Of a stretch of DNA of 37,736 bases, positions 23,435 to 32,112 are shown piece after piece. The notes beneath the pieces are model-generated. The model was not told where the DNA came from. It made no database searches and was given only the letters and a program-made list of their open reading frames with translations. This stretch comes from CAZKHG01 sp964552655 (GTDB lineage Bacteria > Bacteroidota > Bacteroidia > Bacteroidales > Tenuifilaceae). A program made the position numbers and the translations under genes. Every line of letters starts with the position of its first letter. Within the stretch, counting starts at the first letter, position 1. The stretch spans positions 1-37,736 of the forward strand of contig CAZKHG010000031.1 in the NCBI GenBank assembly GCA_964552655.1. The letters are read 5' to 3'.

Positions 23435-25819
23435 CTATATCCCGGTAATTGTAAATTCAACACGTCTGTTCTTCGATCGGCCGCTTGATGTTTTATTATC
23501 GTACTTAGGCCTGGTCATCCCGTACCCTTTTGAAACAATGCGTGATTCCTGAACACCCATAGATTTAACGTAATCAGCAACTGCTTTGGCACGTTGTTCA
23601 GATATTTTTAAGTTTATTGCTGCAGATCCGATGTTATCGGTATGTCCGCTTATCTCAACCACAACATTCGGGTATTCATTCAGAAATGCCACAAGGGCAT
23701 TAAGTGATCTGAAGGAGGTTGGTTTAAGGCCGGCCTTCCCTGTTTCAAAGTAAATATTTTCTATATCAACCGATTGGCCTACCTCAATAGGTGTGACATA
23801 GAAATTGCGGGCAATTTTAGTTTTTGGTGCTACTTTCTGCAGATCGAAAGGTTCAAATTTATTGTAGAAGTTATAAACAGAGGGGATCAGATCGTATGAA
23901 TATCCAACCGGTAATTTTAAAGTGAAAGTTGCGTTGGTGGAATCATACTTGAAGGCACTTGAAATAATTCCATTAACTTTCATTTTAACGATAATCCCCG
24001 GGTCAACAGGCTTCCCTGTTTTGGTATTCATTACTGTACCGGATACAATTGCCATATTATTATCTTTGCTCTCGGCGTAGATATCGTGTTTGATACTGGC
24101 AAATTCAACATAACCAGTTAAATCGAGTGTATTCTCAACCCTTCCGAAATCTTTGACTTCGGCGGATGTCTGGTATTTCTTACCAAACGGCAGTCGTATC
24201 TTATATTCTCCTGTTGCGGGGTCAATGTTTATACTATCTATCCGATTCCCATCAATAACAAGTTTTGTTGTAGGATTGGCAAGTATAGGAGTCATGGAGT
24301 AATTGTCAATAATATACCCTTTTACTTCAACCCAAGGAACAGAGGTTAGGTATAAATTGAGGTCCTTCTCCATGTAAACTGTTTGATTTAATACATCCAC
24401 AGTATCGGCTTTACCGGTATAATTTTGTATAAATGGTTTAAACACATATTTTTTACCAAGAGGCAACAGAACGGAATAGCTGGATGAGGCCATATCATAC
24501 TTGATTGAATCTGCCACTCCGTTTTCCAGTAATACCTTTGGATTTTTCTCTGGGTTTACAGGCATGTTGGTACGGGTGTCAATAATCTTACCTTTAACAT
24601 AAACAAAGGGTATTGTTTTGATGTATAGGTTGAGTTTCGATTCGGTGTACTCCTTTAATGCGGTTGCATCCAATTCGCTGGCTATGCCAATCCAGTTTTT
24701 CAGGTCAGGTGCCAATGAGTACAGACCACCGAGGGGGAGCATAGCCTCATAAGAGGCTGAAGATTTATCCACTTTAAGTCCGGGGAACTCCTTCCCATTT
24801 ACAAGTACCCTGTAGCTGGTATCGGTAAGCATAAGCGACTGATCGGCCTGGTTAAGAATCAAACCTGTTACCTTTACAAAAGGATTCTCCTCATAAATTT
24901 TTACCCGGTAAATATCAGATTTGCTGGTGGAGTTATAATTTGATGAAAAATAGGCCCAGCTTCCTTTGGCGTTTAGCTTATAGTAAGAATCCCAGAAATC
25001 GGAGTTGATAACATCTGAAATGGGCATTGGTTTCGACCATTTCTGATACGAATCATCGGCCCTGTTGCAGCTCATAATATTATAACCACCTTTCCCTTCC
25101 CCCGAATTAGTGCTGAAGTAGAGAACATTTCCGTCTGATGTAAGAAAGGGGGCTTCGTTACTTTTTCCATCATTTACCCCGCCTTTAAGTGCCTGGGGCT
25201 TGGTGTAGCTTAAATCTCTTCTGTGTTTAGAAACGTAAATCTGAAGTCTGGAACTATTGACCTTTTTTGTAAATGAAATAAAAAGGTATTCACGATCCGG
25301 GGTCATATAGGCCGTTGTAGCCTTTCCTTTGTTCATTCTGGTATAACCACTGATATTCAGTGCCTGGGGTTTCCCCCAATTATTATCATCAATTTTTTCA
25401 ATCAGCGACATACCGCGCTCAACCCATCGGGTACCCCGCTTATTAAATTTTCCGTTAATCAGAAATGTTTTCCCATCGTTCAGAGCCGAAAGGATAGCGT
25501 TATATCTGCCGATATTAACGGTATTTGGCAGGCGTTTAGCCTGTGACCAGGTACCATCCTCGTTTAATTGGCTGTACCAGATATCCTGGCTGTTTATCCG
25601 GCCATAACGATTTTCAGGATGATTGGCCCTGGAGAAATAAAGAGTCTTTCCATCAATGGATATTACTGGGTTAAATTCGGAGTAGTCGGAATTAACAGTT
25701 AACCCAACCCCTTGAGGTTTAAAAGAAGATAACTGCGCCATTGCCCCATATCCTATAAGGATAAAACCTAGTGCAATCAGTATTTTATGTTTTAGAAATT
25801 TTTCCATATCCTTTTTCAT
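23435..25819 (-). CDS. Beta-propeller / repeat / OmpA-domain envelope protein
   Basis: A 794-residue exported protein. Residues 1-29 are a signal peptide (ending GYGAMAQ). About 30-310 hold WD40-like PD40 blades such as NPVISIDGKTLYFSRA and APFLTSDGNVLYFSTN. About 315-675 hold four related units of about 90 residues, each starting near VKVTGLI, VKGKIID, VKGYIID or VSGTVMN and containing an LPLGKKY-like turn; these resemble carboxypeptidase-regulatory or Ig-like beta-sandwiches. The last 110 or so residues are an OmpA peptidoglycan-binding domain (ISGHTDNIGSAAINLKISEQRA, RRVEFTI). The OmpA part should tether it to peptidoglycan and the rest should be periplasmic. It is the third gene of a co-directional set, 21 bases after the DUF5723 gene. 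Confidence 0.88.
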   Translation of the reverse strand: MKKDMEKFLKHKILIALGFILIGYGAMAQLSSFKPQGVGLTVNSDYSEFNPVISIDGKTLYFSRANHPENRYGRINSQDIWYSQLNEDGTWSQAKRLPNTVNIGRYNAILSALNDGKTFLINGKFNKRGTRWVERGMSLIEKIDDNNWGKPQALNISGYTRMNKGKATTAYMTPDREYLFISFTKKVNSSRLQIYVSKHRRDLSYTKPQALKGGVNDGKSNEAPFLTSDGNVLYFSTNSGEGKGGYNIMSCNRADDSYQKWSKPMPISDVINSDFWDSYYKLNAKGSWAYFSSNYNSTSKSDIYRVKIYEENPFVKVTGLILNQADQSLMLTDTSYRVLVNGKEFPGLKVDKSSASYEAMLPLGGLYSLAPDLKNWIGIASELDATALKEYTESKLNLYIKTIPFVYVKGKIIDTRTNMPVNPEKNPKVLLENGVADSIKYDMASSSYSVLLPLGKKYVFKPFIQNYTGKADTVDVLNQTVYMEKDLNLYLTSVPWVEVKGYIIDNYSMTPILANPTTKLVIDGNRIDSINIDPATGEYKIRLPFGKKYQTSAEVKDFGRVENTLDLTGYVEFASIKHDIYAESKDNNMAIVSGTVMNTKTGKPVDPGIIVKMKVNGIISSAFKYDSTNATFTLKLPVGYSYDLIPSVYNFYNKFEPFDLQKVAPKTKIARNFYVTPIEVGQSVDIENIYFETGKAGLKPTSFRSLNALVAFLNEYPNVVVEISGHTDNIGSAAINLKISEQRAKAVADYVKSMGVQESRIVSKGYGMTRPKYDNKTSSGRSKNRRVEFTITGI

Positions 25820-25840
25820 TTAGATGTAGATAATGGTTTA

Positions 25841-27205
25841 CTACCTGAAGGGTAACCCTTCGGCTTGTTTAACTCTTCCAAATACCAGGTTAATCCCAAA
25901 CCTAACATTGATGTTGGTGGTATATAGTGGGTTAATTGCCGGGTAAACATTATCGGCAATAACAAAGATCTGGAATGGTCCGGGCTTAATCATCAAACCC
26001 ACACCCAGATTTTTGAATGTACGCTGGTTTGCTGAAAGTGTAGCAATAAGGTTGAAAAACCGGCCCACCCCTTGTTGCAAGCCAATGGTAAAAGCGGGGT
26101 ACATTTTTTTGTTGTAAACCCCGGAAAATGAAAGACCCACTGTTGTTCTGTTTGTAATATCGTAGGTCGCTGAGAGGTAGAATTTTGGGTTAAGCCATGT
26201 TCGATATGTTGTGTAAACTGTATCCTGATTAAATTTGTCCACCATATCATTTAGCACCGAGTCAACATTGGTTTCCCTGTTGTAGAGGTAATCGGATATG
26301 ATTTTCATCCCGTCAAATGCTGCAGAGCCAGTCATGGAATAATTTTCCACACTATCCTTCCAGTTGATAAAACCCAGGTTGTATAGTGAAGCGGAGAATC
26401 GTGTTTTATCATCAAGTTTAAAAGTTGCACCCAGGCTAAGCGAATACCCCTTGTTCTTGAAGTTGGTCAGGTAGTCGGTTATCCACTGAATATTATCAAG
26501 GTTTACATGATCCATGTTGATTTCTCCGGCTGCGTTTTTCGGGATGCGGGAGGTGTAAACCGTTGCATTCGATTTTGCGGTAAGTTTATAGGTGCCTGTA
26601 TCAATGGCAATATTAAACGCTTTCGGATCAAAATGAATGTTGCTTAACCCCTGCAACAGACTGATCCTGCCGCCGAAGGTCCAGCGGGGAAACTCCTTGG
26701 CGATGCCAAAAGTGTATTCGTTGTATAACGATACATCCAGCTTCGTATTTCCAAAATTCATTTCTTCCCCCACAAAAGGGGCATTCCCCTTAATTGGAAT
26801 TGAAAACAGCTCTTTGGGGTAAAAGAAGCTGACGTTTGTATTTTGCCGGATACCAAACCAGTAATACCCATCCTGCACCTTCATTCTTAAGTGGAACAGG
26901 TCCATATTTTCCCCGACAAAAATCATATTCTTATCTTTCAGATCATTATAAAAATCTGTAAGGTTGATACGCATGGAATCTTGCCGGAAAGCTAAAAAGT
27001 TGTTGGGAACAAACCCGTTGGTAATAACCTGGCCATACAGGGATATGCCAGGAATGCCAATGCTTACAGTGTGTTCGGGTATAATTGTAGGGTTAACATA
27101 GGATGATTGGAAAATATCCCGCATGAATGGCAGGGTTAGCTCCGATTGGGCATTAGCACCCAGAACCATTCCTAAACTGAGTATAATTGCTGATAGTTTT
27201 TTCAC
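25841..27205 (-). CDS. DUF5723-family outer-membrane protein
   Basis: A 454-residue protein with a signal peptide (MKKLSAIILSLGMVLGANAQ). The mature part begins SELTLPFMRDIFQSSYVNPT, typical of DUF5723, and has many alternating beta strands ending in VRFGINLVF, as expected for an outer-membrane barrel related to the FadL/PorV-type proteins of Bacteroidota. Function is not established for the family. It lies 11 bases after a lipoprotein gene and 21 bases before the beta-propeller/OmpA gene, with all three on one strand, so they are likely one operon and may form an envelope complex. Confidence 0.8.
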   Translation of the reverse strand: MKKLSAIILSLGMVLGANAQSELTLPFMRDIFQSSYVNPTIIPEHTVSIGIPGISLYGQVITNGFVPNNFLAFRQDSMRINLTDFYNDLKDKNMIFVGENMDLFHLRMKVQDGYYWFGIRQNTNVSFFYPKELFSIPIKGNAPFVGEEMNFGNTKLDVSLYNEYTFGIAKEFPRWTFGGRISLLQGLSNIHFDPKAFNIAIDTGTYKLTAKSNATVYTSRIPKNAAGEINMDHVNLDNIQWITDYLTNFKNKGYSLSLGATFKLDDKTRFSASLYNLGFINWKDSVENYSMTGSAAFDGMKIISDYLYNRETNVDSVLNDMVDKFNQDTVYTTYRTWLNPKFYLSATYDITNRTTVGLSFSGVYNKKMYPAFTIGLQQGVGRFFNLIATLSANQRTFKNLGVGLMIKPGPFQIFVIADNVYPAINPLYTTNINVRFGINLVFGRVKQAEGLPFR

Positions 27206-27216
27206 GGCTTCACCAT

Positions 27217-28878
27217 TTAGAATTTAGGTTTCAAAGTAGCACTGATACTTATACCTGCCTGAATGCCCATTTTATTGGTTGATAGTATTTTCACATTCTG
27301 GTTAACGGCTCCAAGGGCAAACCGGTAGCGGAGTATCATTTTTGTGGCCTTGGTCATTTGCTCATACTTTGCCTTGGTGATTGTGATGTTGGTTTTCTTA
27401 TAGGCGGTAGAATTTGAAATCCCGTCTGTACCAACATTAGGGCTGGTAATGAGCTGTTGATCAGCAACGCCATCAAAGAGTTTGGCCTTTTCAACGTAGG
27501 CATCATCAACAAATGAAGCCTGTAGGTAAATACCAAAGGGGATCTGGTTTGATATTTTTAAAGTCAGGGTAATTGTGGCATCATTGATGTCAATATTATC
27601 AATGGAATCGAGATCCGTGAGATTATTCTCAAGGGTATCAGTCAGGCTGATGGATGCCCACCCGTAAATTGGGATTTCCACCTCGGTATTCAATTTAATA
27701 GTGCTGCTTTGATCAACAAAGTAGTCGTGGTTGGTGGTGTTATCGCCCACTTTAAAGGATGACCCGAAGTTAAGCCGGGTAGGTGCAATGTCGAATGCAC
27801 TAACAATGTCGGAGTTATCCTTACTTAACACAAAATTGGTTGTTGCCGGTTGCTGGCCAACACTAGTGATTCGTGTAATTACATTGGGGGTGCTGGTGTT
27901 AACCTGTAAATCACTGGCATTTGCCCTTGTGTTGGCAATGCTATAGGTTACATTGTCCCGGTTGCTTAGCTGGAATTGCGGGAAGGTAACAGACATGGGT
28001 ACTCCATAGCTGTTTACGAACCCAAGTCGAAATTTAGGATCGGCAAAGTGTTGCTGAACAGATGATGTAGCCTGGAAGAGATCAACATTAAACGATTGGT
28101 TGGCCTGATCAAAATTGTAGTTAATCTTTCCGGTTATTCTTGAAAACGCAGGGTTTACGACAGAAATTCGAATATCAACATTATCACCTGCATTAACCGG
28201 GCCTCCAGTTGAGGTTACCGTTGCGCTAACTGTAAAGTTGAAATCGTTATAAATATCAAGCGTTGGGTGATAACAATCAAAATAGTAATTTACCAGGTTG
28301 ATGGAGTTGTTATACTGTGACCCAAACGTAGCCAGGTTGATATTGTTAATTACAAGAGGATTGTTTGAGCTATTCTTAAGCGATGTAATGGTTAAATCAA
28401 TTTTAACCTGATTATGAAAATTATTTATCAACCGGATTTGCAGGGTACCACTTGAAAAATCGACCCTTTTTAGTTCAACTGTTCCACCCGCTTCTGTTGT
28501 AGTTTGAACGACCTCATTGTATTCAGTTGAAAATGGGCCGTAATCACCGGCAGGAAGTGATGGGGTTGGAAGGACTGAAGGTGCTGTGAATGTTCTGGGA
28601 AACACCTGATCTGGTATGCTAAACTGGTCAGCTGCAAACCCGGCATCAATGGTGTCGCGGAAAAGTAACGAGTAGGAGTGATCAGCATTTTCCTGAATAA
28701 GCGAAATGGAGTCGCTTTGCTCAAGTATTTCCCGTAACGATAAGGTATCGTTGATCAGGGGAAAAACCAGCGATGGGGAGAATGGTTCAATGGAAATGTT
28801 GTCGAACCTTGAGTAATCGTAACAACCAACCAATCCGATTACAAGTACCCCAAGCCATTTAAGTTTTCGCATTTTCAT
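27217..28878 (-). CDS. Large lipoprotein of unknown function
   Basis: A 553-residue lipoprotein: MKMRKLKWLGVLVIGLVGCYDY with lipobox GLVGC (Cys19). The rest is Ser/Thr/Asn-rich and beta-strand-rich, with runs such as NPLVINNINLATFGSQYNNS and ITLTLKISNQIPFGIYL. I do not recognise a named domain. The open frame upstream starts with TTG at 28956, but the signal peptide fixes the start at 28878. It is the first gene of the three-gene envelope set, with a TAAGTTTG element 43 bases upstream. It is followed by a probable barrel protein and an OmpA-domain protein. A role in the outer membrane or at the surface is inferred from the signal and neighbours. Confidence 0.75.
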   Translation of the reverse strand: MKMRKLKWLGVLVIGLVGCYDYSRFDNISIEPFSPSLVFPLINDTLSLREILEQSDSISLIQENADHSYSLLFRDTIDAGFAADQFSIPDQVFPRTFTAPSVLPTPSLPAGDYGPFSTEYNEVVQTTTEAGGTVELKRVDFSSGTLQIRLINNFHNQVKIDLTITSLKNSSNNPLVINNINLATFGSQYNNSINLVNYYFDCYHPTLDIYNDFNFTVSATVTSTGGPVNAGDNVDIRISVVNPAFSRITGKINYNFDQANQSFNVDLFQATSSVQQHFADPKFRLGFVNSYGVPMSVTFPQFQLSNRDNVTYSIANTRANASDLQVNTSTPNVITRITSVGQQPATTNFVLSKDNSDIVSAFDIAPTRLNFGSSFKVGDNTTNHDYFVDQSSTIKLNTEVEIPIYGWASISLTDTLENNLTDLDSIDNIDINDATITLTLKISNQIPFGIYLQASFVDDAYVEKAKLFDGVADQQLITSPNVGTDGISNSTAYKKTNITITKAKYEQMTKATKMILRYRFALGAVNQNVKILSTNKMGIQAGISISATLKPKF

Positions 28879-28920
28879 ATTGCAAATTGTTAATTTACAC
28901 TTTGATCCTCTATGGTAAAA

Positions 28921-28928
28921 CAAACTTA
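28921..28928 (-). promoter_or_regulatory. Putative -7 element of the lipoprotein operon
   Basis: The minus strand reads TAAGTTTG, an exact TAnnTTTG match, 43 bases upstream of the ATG at 28878. No TTG is seen at the usual -33 distance. Confidence 0.35.
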
Positions 28929-28994
28929 ATTTGTAAAAATCCCTGTAATTTAGCAATTAATTTTAATTCGGACAATTTCTGGATTACCCTTCAA

Positions 28995-29024
28995 ATAAAA
29001 AAAGGAGGACAATTGTCCCCCTTT
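28995..29024 (-). terminator. Terminator after ppiD
   Basis: On the minus strand AAAGGGGGACAA pairs with TTGTCCTCCTTT, with one G-U wobble, followed by seven T. On the plus strand the same pair would be an A-C mismatch, so the hairpin is built for the minus-strand transcript. Confidence 0.82.
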
Positions 29025-29047
29025 ACGTTGATATTTAATTACTTCTG

Positions 29048-31156
29048 TTAATAGAATTTTGAACGTTTATCCTTTATTTCAGCTTTTTTCTTTAAAGCTT
29101 CAAACGCTTCGTAGTAAGCACGGGAACGGTACGAATTCATCATCCGGTTTTTCTCGGTGGTAACATCAGCCAGTTCTCCTTTGTTTATGGCTGTTACACT
29201 AAGGGCAAAAATCCCTGAATTCCCTTTTACCGGACCTACCATTTTTCCTTCTGGGGCGCTGGTTGCTGTGGCAATTACCGCAGGTTCAATTCCGGCATTG
29301 GGTAATGAGAACGAGCTGAAATACACCTGGTTTGCCTTGTCAACGTTTACCCCAAGCTTTTGGGCAACCTCATCTATTGATTTTGCCCCAGCAATTGCAT
29401 CCTGCATCTTTTTGGTAAGTATCTCGGCTTTTTTCTCCTTAATAACATTTAATGCCACATCATTTTTAACCTGAGTTAAAGGGGAAGTGCCTTCTTCCCT
29501 GATCTCGGTTAGAGTTGCAACAACAAAATTGTTACCCAGGGTGAAAACTGAAGATACATCACCTTTTTTTGCCTTATAAGCCCATCGGATTAGTTCCCTT
29601 GGGCTTTCGAGACCGGCAATTTTCCTGTCGTTTTCCAGGAGGTTGGAAGCGATTCGTGGGGTTAACTTTTTCTCTTCGGCAGCTTTTTTAAAGAGGTTAT
29701 AGTTGGTATTATTCCCAGCAAAAGAGGAAGCCTCAGTGTAAATTACCTGTTCGGTTTTTGAGCTGGCTACCACTTTTCGTTCAAGAATGGCCACCTGAAC
29801 CTTTTTGGCCTCTTTCCCTTTTTCCAGAACTTCGATTATATGAAATCCATAAGGAGTTTCTGTAAGAACAATTTCGCCGCGTTTATTCTGGAAACAAGCA
29901 TCGTTAAAGCTCTTTTCCATAACTCCTTCCTTGAACCATCCCAGGTCGCCGCCCTTATTGGCTGAGCCTGGATCGGCAGAGAATTGTTTTGCAATGAGTG
30001 CAAAATTGCCACCCTTCCTAAGAACTTTCAAAAGACTATCAGCAGTGGTCTTGGCCTTATTATAATCCTGCTGGGTTTTATTTTTTGGGGCGATTAAAAT
30101 ATGCCGTGCTTTCACTGAGTCGGGTAGGGATAGTATTTCTGCAACCCTGGCCAGCTTATAGGAGTTATCCTCGAAATAGGGGCCAATCATCTCGCCTTTT
30201 TTGGCTTTAAATGCCCAATCATTAATGGATGCAGGAAGTTCGCCATTTTTATAATTCTTTGAATCGAGCGGTGAATCGGAGTTTTGGGTTACGTACAGCT
30301 TGGGATCCTCAGCATTCTGAAATTCGTCCTTCACCTTGTTAATCCACTCCTCAGCAGCCTTATTATCATCATTCGATGGGCTGATAGGGAAAATTACATA
30401 CTCAATATCCCTTGATGCCGTTTGCTGGTAATCCTGCTCGTGCTCCTTGTAGTACTTTTCCAGATCACTTTTTGAGTAGGTAATGGTTGAGTCCGGAATT
30501 GAAGTAAAACGAAGATTTACATAGCTGAAATCAACTTTTTTATCACGGTCGGCGAATGATTGTTTTGCCTGAAGGCTGGTTACATACATTCCTTTGCGAA
30601 CCAGGTTCAGGTATTTGGTAAAATACCTGTCAGAATTAATTTCCTTCTCAACGTATAGCCAATAAAGTTTTTGCCTCCCGGATGGATCGGCATCCAGGTT
30701 TTTCAGGAATTGTATAATTGTAGCGCGATTTACTTCGCCTGTTTGCGGATTGCCAAACAGCTGCTGAACTATTGGATGGATGTTCCTTCCCTGAATCATA
30801 TCGAAAAGCTCGTCAGGGTGAACGGCAACTCCAAGTTTTTCATACTCCTTATCCATTACATTCTCCCGAACAATCTGCTGCCATATTTGCTCACGGAACC
30901 GCTCAGCGGTTTGCTCATCTATCGCGTTATCCCCAGAAAAAAGCTTGTTAATTTCGGTGATTTCATCCACCTTACCCTGAAAATCCTGGTATGAAATGGA
31001 TTTACCGGATATTTCAGCAAGTTCAAGTTGTGAGCGGTTCATTAATGATCCCCCTGAATCAAGAAAATCTCCAAGTATAAATGCAAAAAGTGATATCCCG
31101 ATTATTACGGCTAGCAGCACACCGGCACGAGTTCTAAGTTTTTCTAATGTAGCCAT
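29048..31156 (-). CDS. ppiD: SurA/PpiD-type periplasmic peptidyl-prolyl isomerase
   Basis: A 702-residue, inner-membrane-anchored chaperone. One membrane helix is at about residues 11-31 (AGVLLAVIIGISLFAFILGD), followed by a SurA-like N-terminal region. A parvulin rotamase domain follows (VKARHILIAPKNK, then GGDLGWFKEGVMEKSFNDACF and TPYGFHIIEVLEKG, about 345-460), and then a second, more diverged parvulin-like half. PpiD assists folding of proteins leaving the Sec channel. It has its own promoter and terminator, so it is transcribed apart from the lptC operon upstream. Confidence 0.9.
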   Translation of the reverse strand: MATLEKLRTRAGVLLAVIIGISLFAFILGDFLDSGGSLMNRSQLELAEISGKSISYQDFQGKVDEITEINKLFSGDNAIDEQTAERFREQIWQQIVRENVMDKEYEKLGVAVHPDELFDMIQGRNIHPIVQQLFGNPQTGEVNRATIIQFLKNLDADPSGRQKLYWLYVEKEINSDRYFTKYLNLVRKGMYVTSLQAKQSFADRDKKVDFSYVNLRFTSIPDSTITYSKSDLEKYYKEHEQDYQQTASRDIEYVIFPISPSNDDNKAAEEWINKVKDEFQNAEDPKLYVTQNSDSPLDSKNYKNGELPASINDWAFKAKKGEMIGPYFEDNSYKLARVAEILSLPDSVKARHILIAPKNKTQQDYNKAKTTADSLLKVLRKGGNFALIAKQFSADPGSANKGGDLGWFKEGVMEKSFNDACFQNKRGEIVLTETPYGFHIIEVLEKGKEAKKVQVAILERKVVASSKTEQVIYTEASSFAGNNTNYNLFKKAAEEKKLTPRIASNLLENDRKIAGLESPRELIRWAYKAKKGDVSSVFTLGNNFVVATLTEIREEGTSPLTQVKNDVALNVIKEKKAEILTKKMQDAIAGAKSIDEVAQKLGVNVDKANQVYFSSFSLPNAGIEPAVIATATSAPEGKMVGPVKGNSGIFALSVTAINKGELADVTTEKNRMMNSYRSRAYYEAFEALKKKAEIKDKRSKFY

Positions 31157-31199
31157 TTATCTTATTGTTAGGTTCTAATTTTAAAATTTTTTGAAGCTA

Positions 31200-31231
31200 C
31201 GAATATAGCAATTTTAGTTTTTGACTTTCAA
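31200..31231 (-). promoter_or_regulatory. Possible promoter of ppiD
   Basis: The minus strand reads TTG (31231-31229), 21 bases, TATATTCG (31207-31200), one mismatch from TAnnTTTG. It lies about 44 bases upstream of the ATG at 31156, in a 177-base gap with nothing else visible. Confidence 0.35.
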
Positions 31232-31333
31232 AACATCCCCTCAATTTTTTTTAAATGGCGGGAATTAGGGTTTTTTTGGGCAAAACAACTTGAATAATCT
31301 TATAGCAGGATTGAGGTTAATCGTTAAGTGACT

Positions 31334-31531
31334 TTATTTGACCTCAGGGTTGTTCTGCTTCAACCTTCTGTTCCTCCGGAGCAGGTACATTAGAAGTGAG
31401 GTAATAAAAAGGATAAAAAGCATATAGCTCTTCCCGATGCCCTGCAAGTAGGTGTTATAAATACCCATGGTAAAGAAAAATATTGCCAGAATCAGCCATA
31501 TTATTTCAAGTATCAGAGGGAATATTTTCAT
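31334..31531 (-). CDS. Small two-helix membrane protein
   Basis: A 65-residue protein with two membrane helices, about residues 4-24 (FPLILEIIWLILAIFFFTMGI) and 34-50 (SYMLFILFITSLLMYLL), and a strongly basic C-terminal tail (RRNRRLKQNNPEVK), which by the positive-inside rule should be cytoplasmic. I do not recognise a family. It starts 23 bases after lptC and is the last gene of the coaX-OMP-lptC operon. The compact, plausible topology and tight placement support a real gene. Confidence 0.7.
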   Translation of the reverse strand: MKIFPLILEIIWLILAIFFFTMGIYNTYLQGIGKSYMLFILFITSLLMYLLRRNRRLKQNNPEVK

Positions 31532-31554
31532 GGGCTTACAGCTATAAATGATGT

Positions 31555-32112
31555 TTACTCATCAATGTTATATTCACCGGTGGGCCTTTTGATTATCCAT
31601 TCCTCAAACCGTTCATCAGACTCAAAACCTTGCCCGTAAGTTACCCCATCCTTGGTAGTAATTTTAACCATTACGTTTGAGTAAATGGTTTTCTTTTTCT
31701 CATCCCAAAACAGCTCCTCGGTATTTAATATCTCCCCTTTCCTGTTTTTAGCCACCACATTATTCCGAACCATCCAAAGTTCCTTTTTCTCATAGTAAAT
31801 GGCAAATTTGGCTGTCAGATTAGACTCCTCCTCGTTTTTATCATCGTAGGTAAAAACAGTTATCCCATCGGGAAACTCGGTATGAGGTTCTTCTGCAAAC
31901 TGAAACCTTTTGGTGGTTGGGGCCATCACTTTTAGCTTAACGATTCCGTTTTCGGTGTAAATAACCTCGGAGTTTTTAGCCACAATCCCGGGTGTGTTCT
32001 CCTCCTCCGTTAATGAATTTACCACTTGCATATCGTTTTTACATGCGGTAAATACCAAGGCAATGGCAATTATTAAAATCTGGTTAATATATTTCTTGTA
32101 AATGCAGGGCAT
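31555..32112 (-). CDS. lptC: LPS export protein LptC (lipoprotein form)
   Basis: A 185-residue protein of the LptC/OstA-like beta-jellyroll fold: TPGIVAKNSEVIYTENGIVKLKVMAP, then FPDGITVFTYDD, LTAKFAIYYEKKELWMVRNNVV, and VTYGQGFESDERFEEW. It carries LPS from the LptBFG transporter toward LptA and LptD. E. coli LptC is anchored by a transmembrane helix; this one has a lipobox (VFTAC, Cys24), so it should be lipid-anchored. Its ATG overlaps the stop of the upstream outer-membrane protein (TAATG), giving translational coupling. Confidence 0.9.
   Translation of the reverse strand: MPCIYKKYINQILIIAIALVFTACKNDMQVVNSLTEEENTPGIVAKNSEVIYTENGIVKLKVMAPTTKRFQFAEEPHTEFPDGITVFTYDDKNEEESNLTAKFAIYYEKKELWMVRNNVVAKNRKGEILNTEELFWDEKKKTIYSNVMVKITTKDGVTYGQGFESDERFEEWIIKRPTGEYNIDE

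Noticed and set aside
27731..27946. Plus-strand frame within the large lipoprotein gene
   Set aside because: Antisense shadow with no start context or recognisable features.
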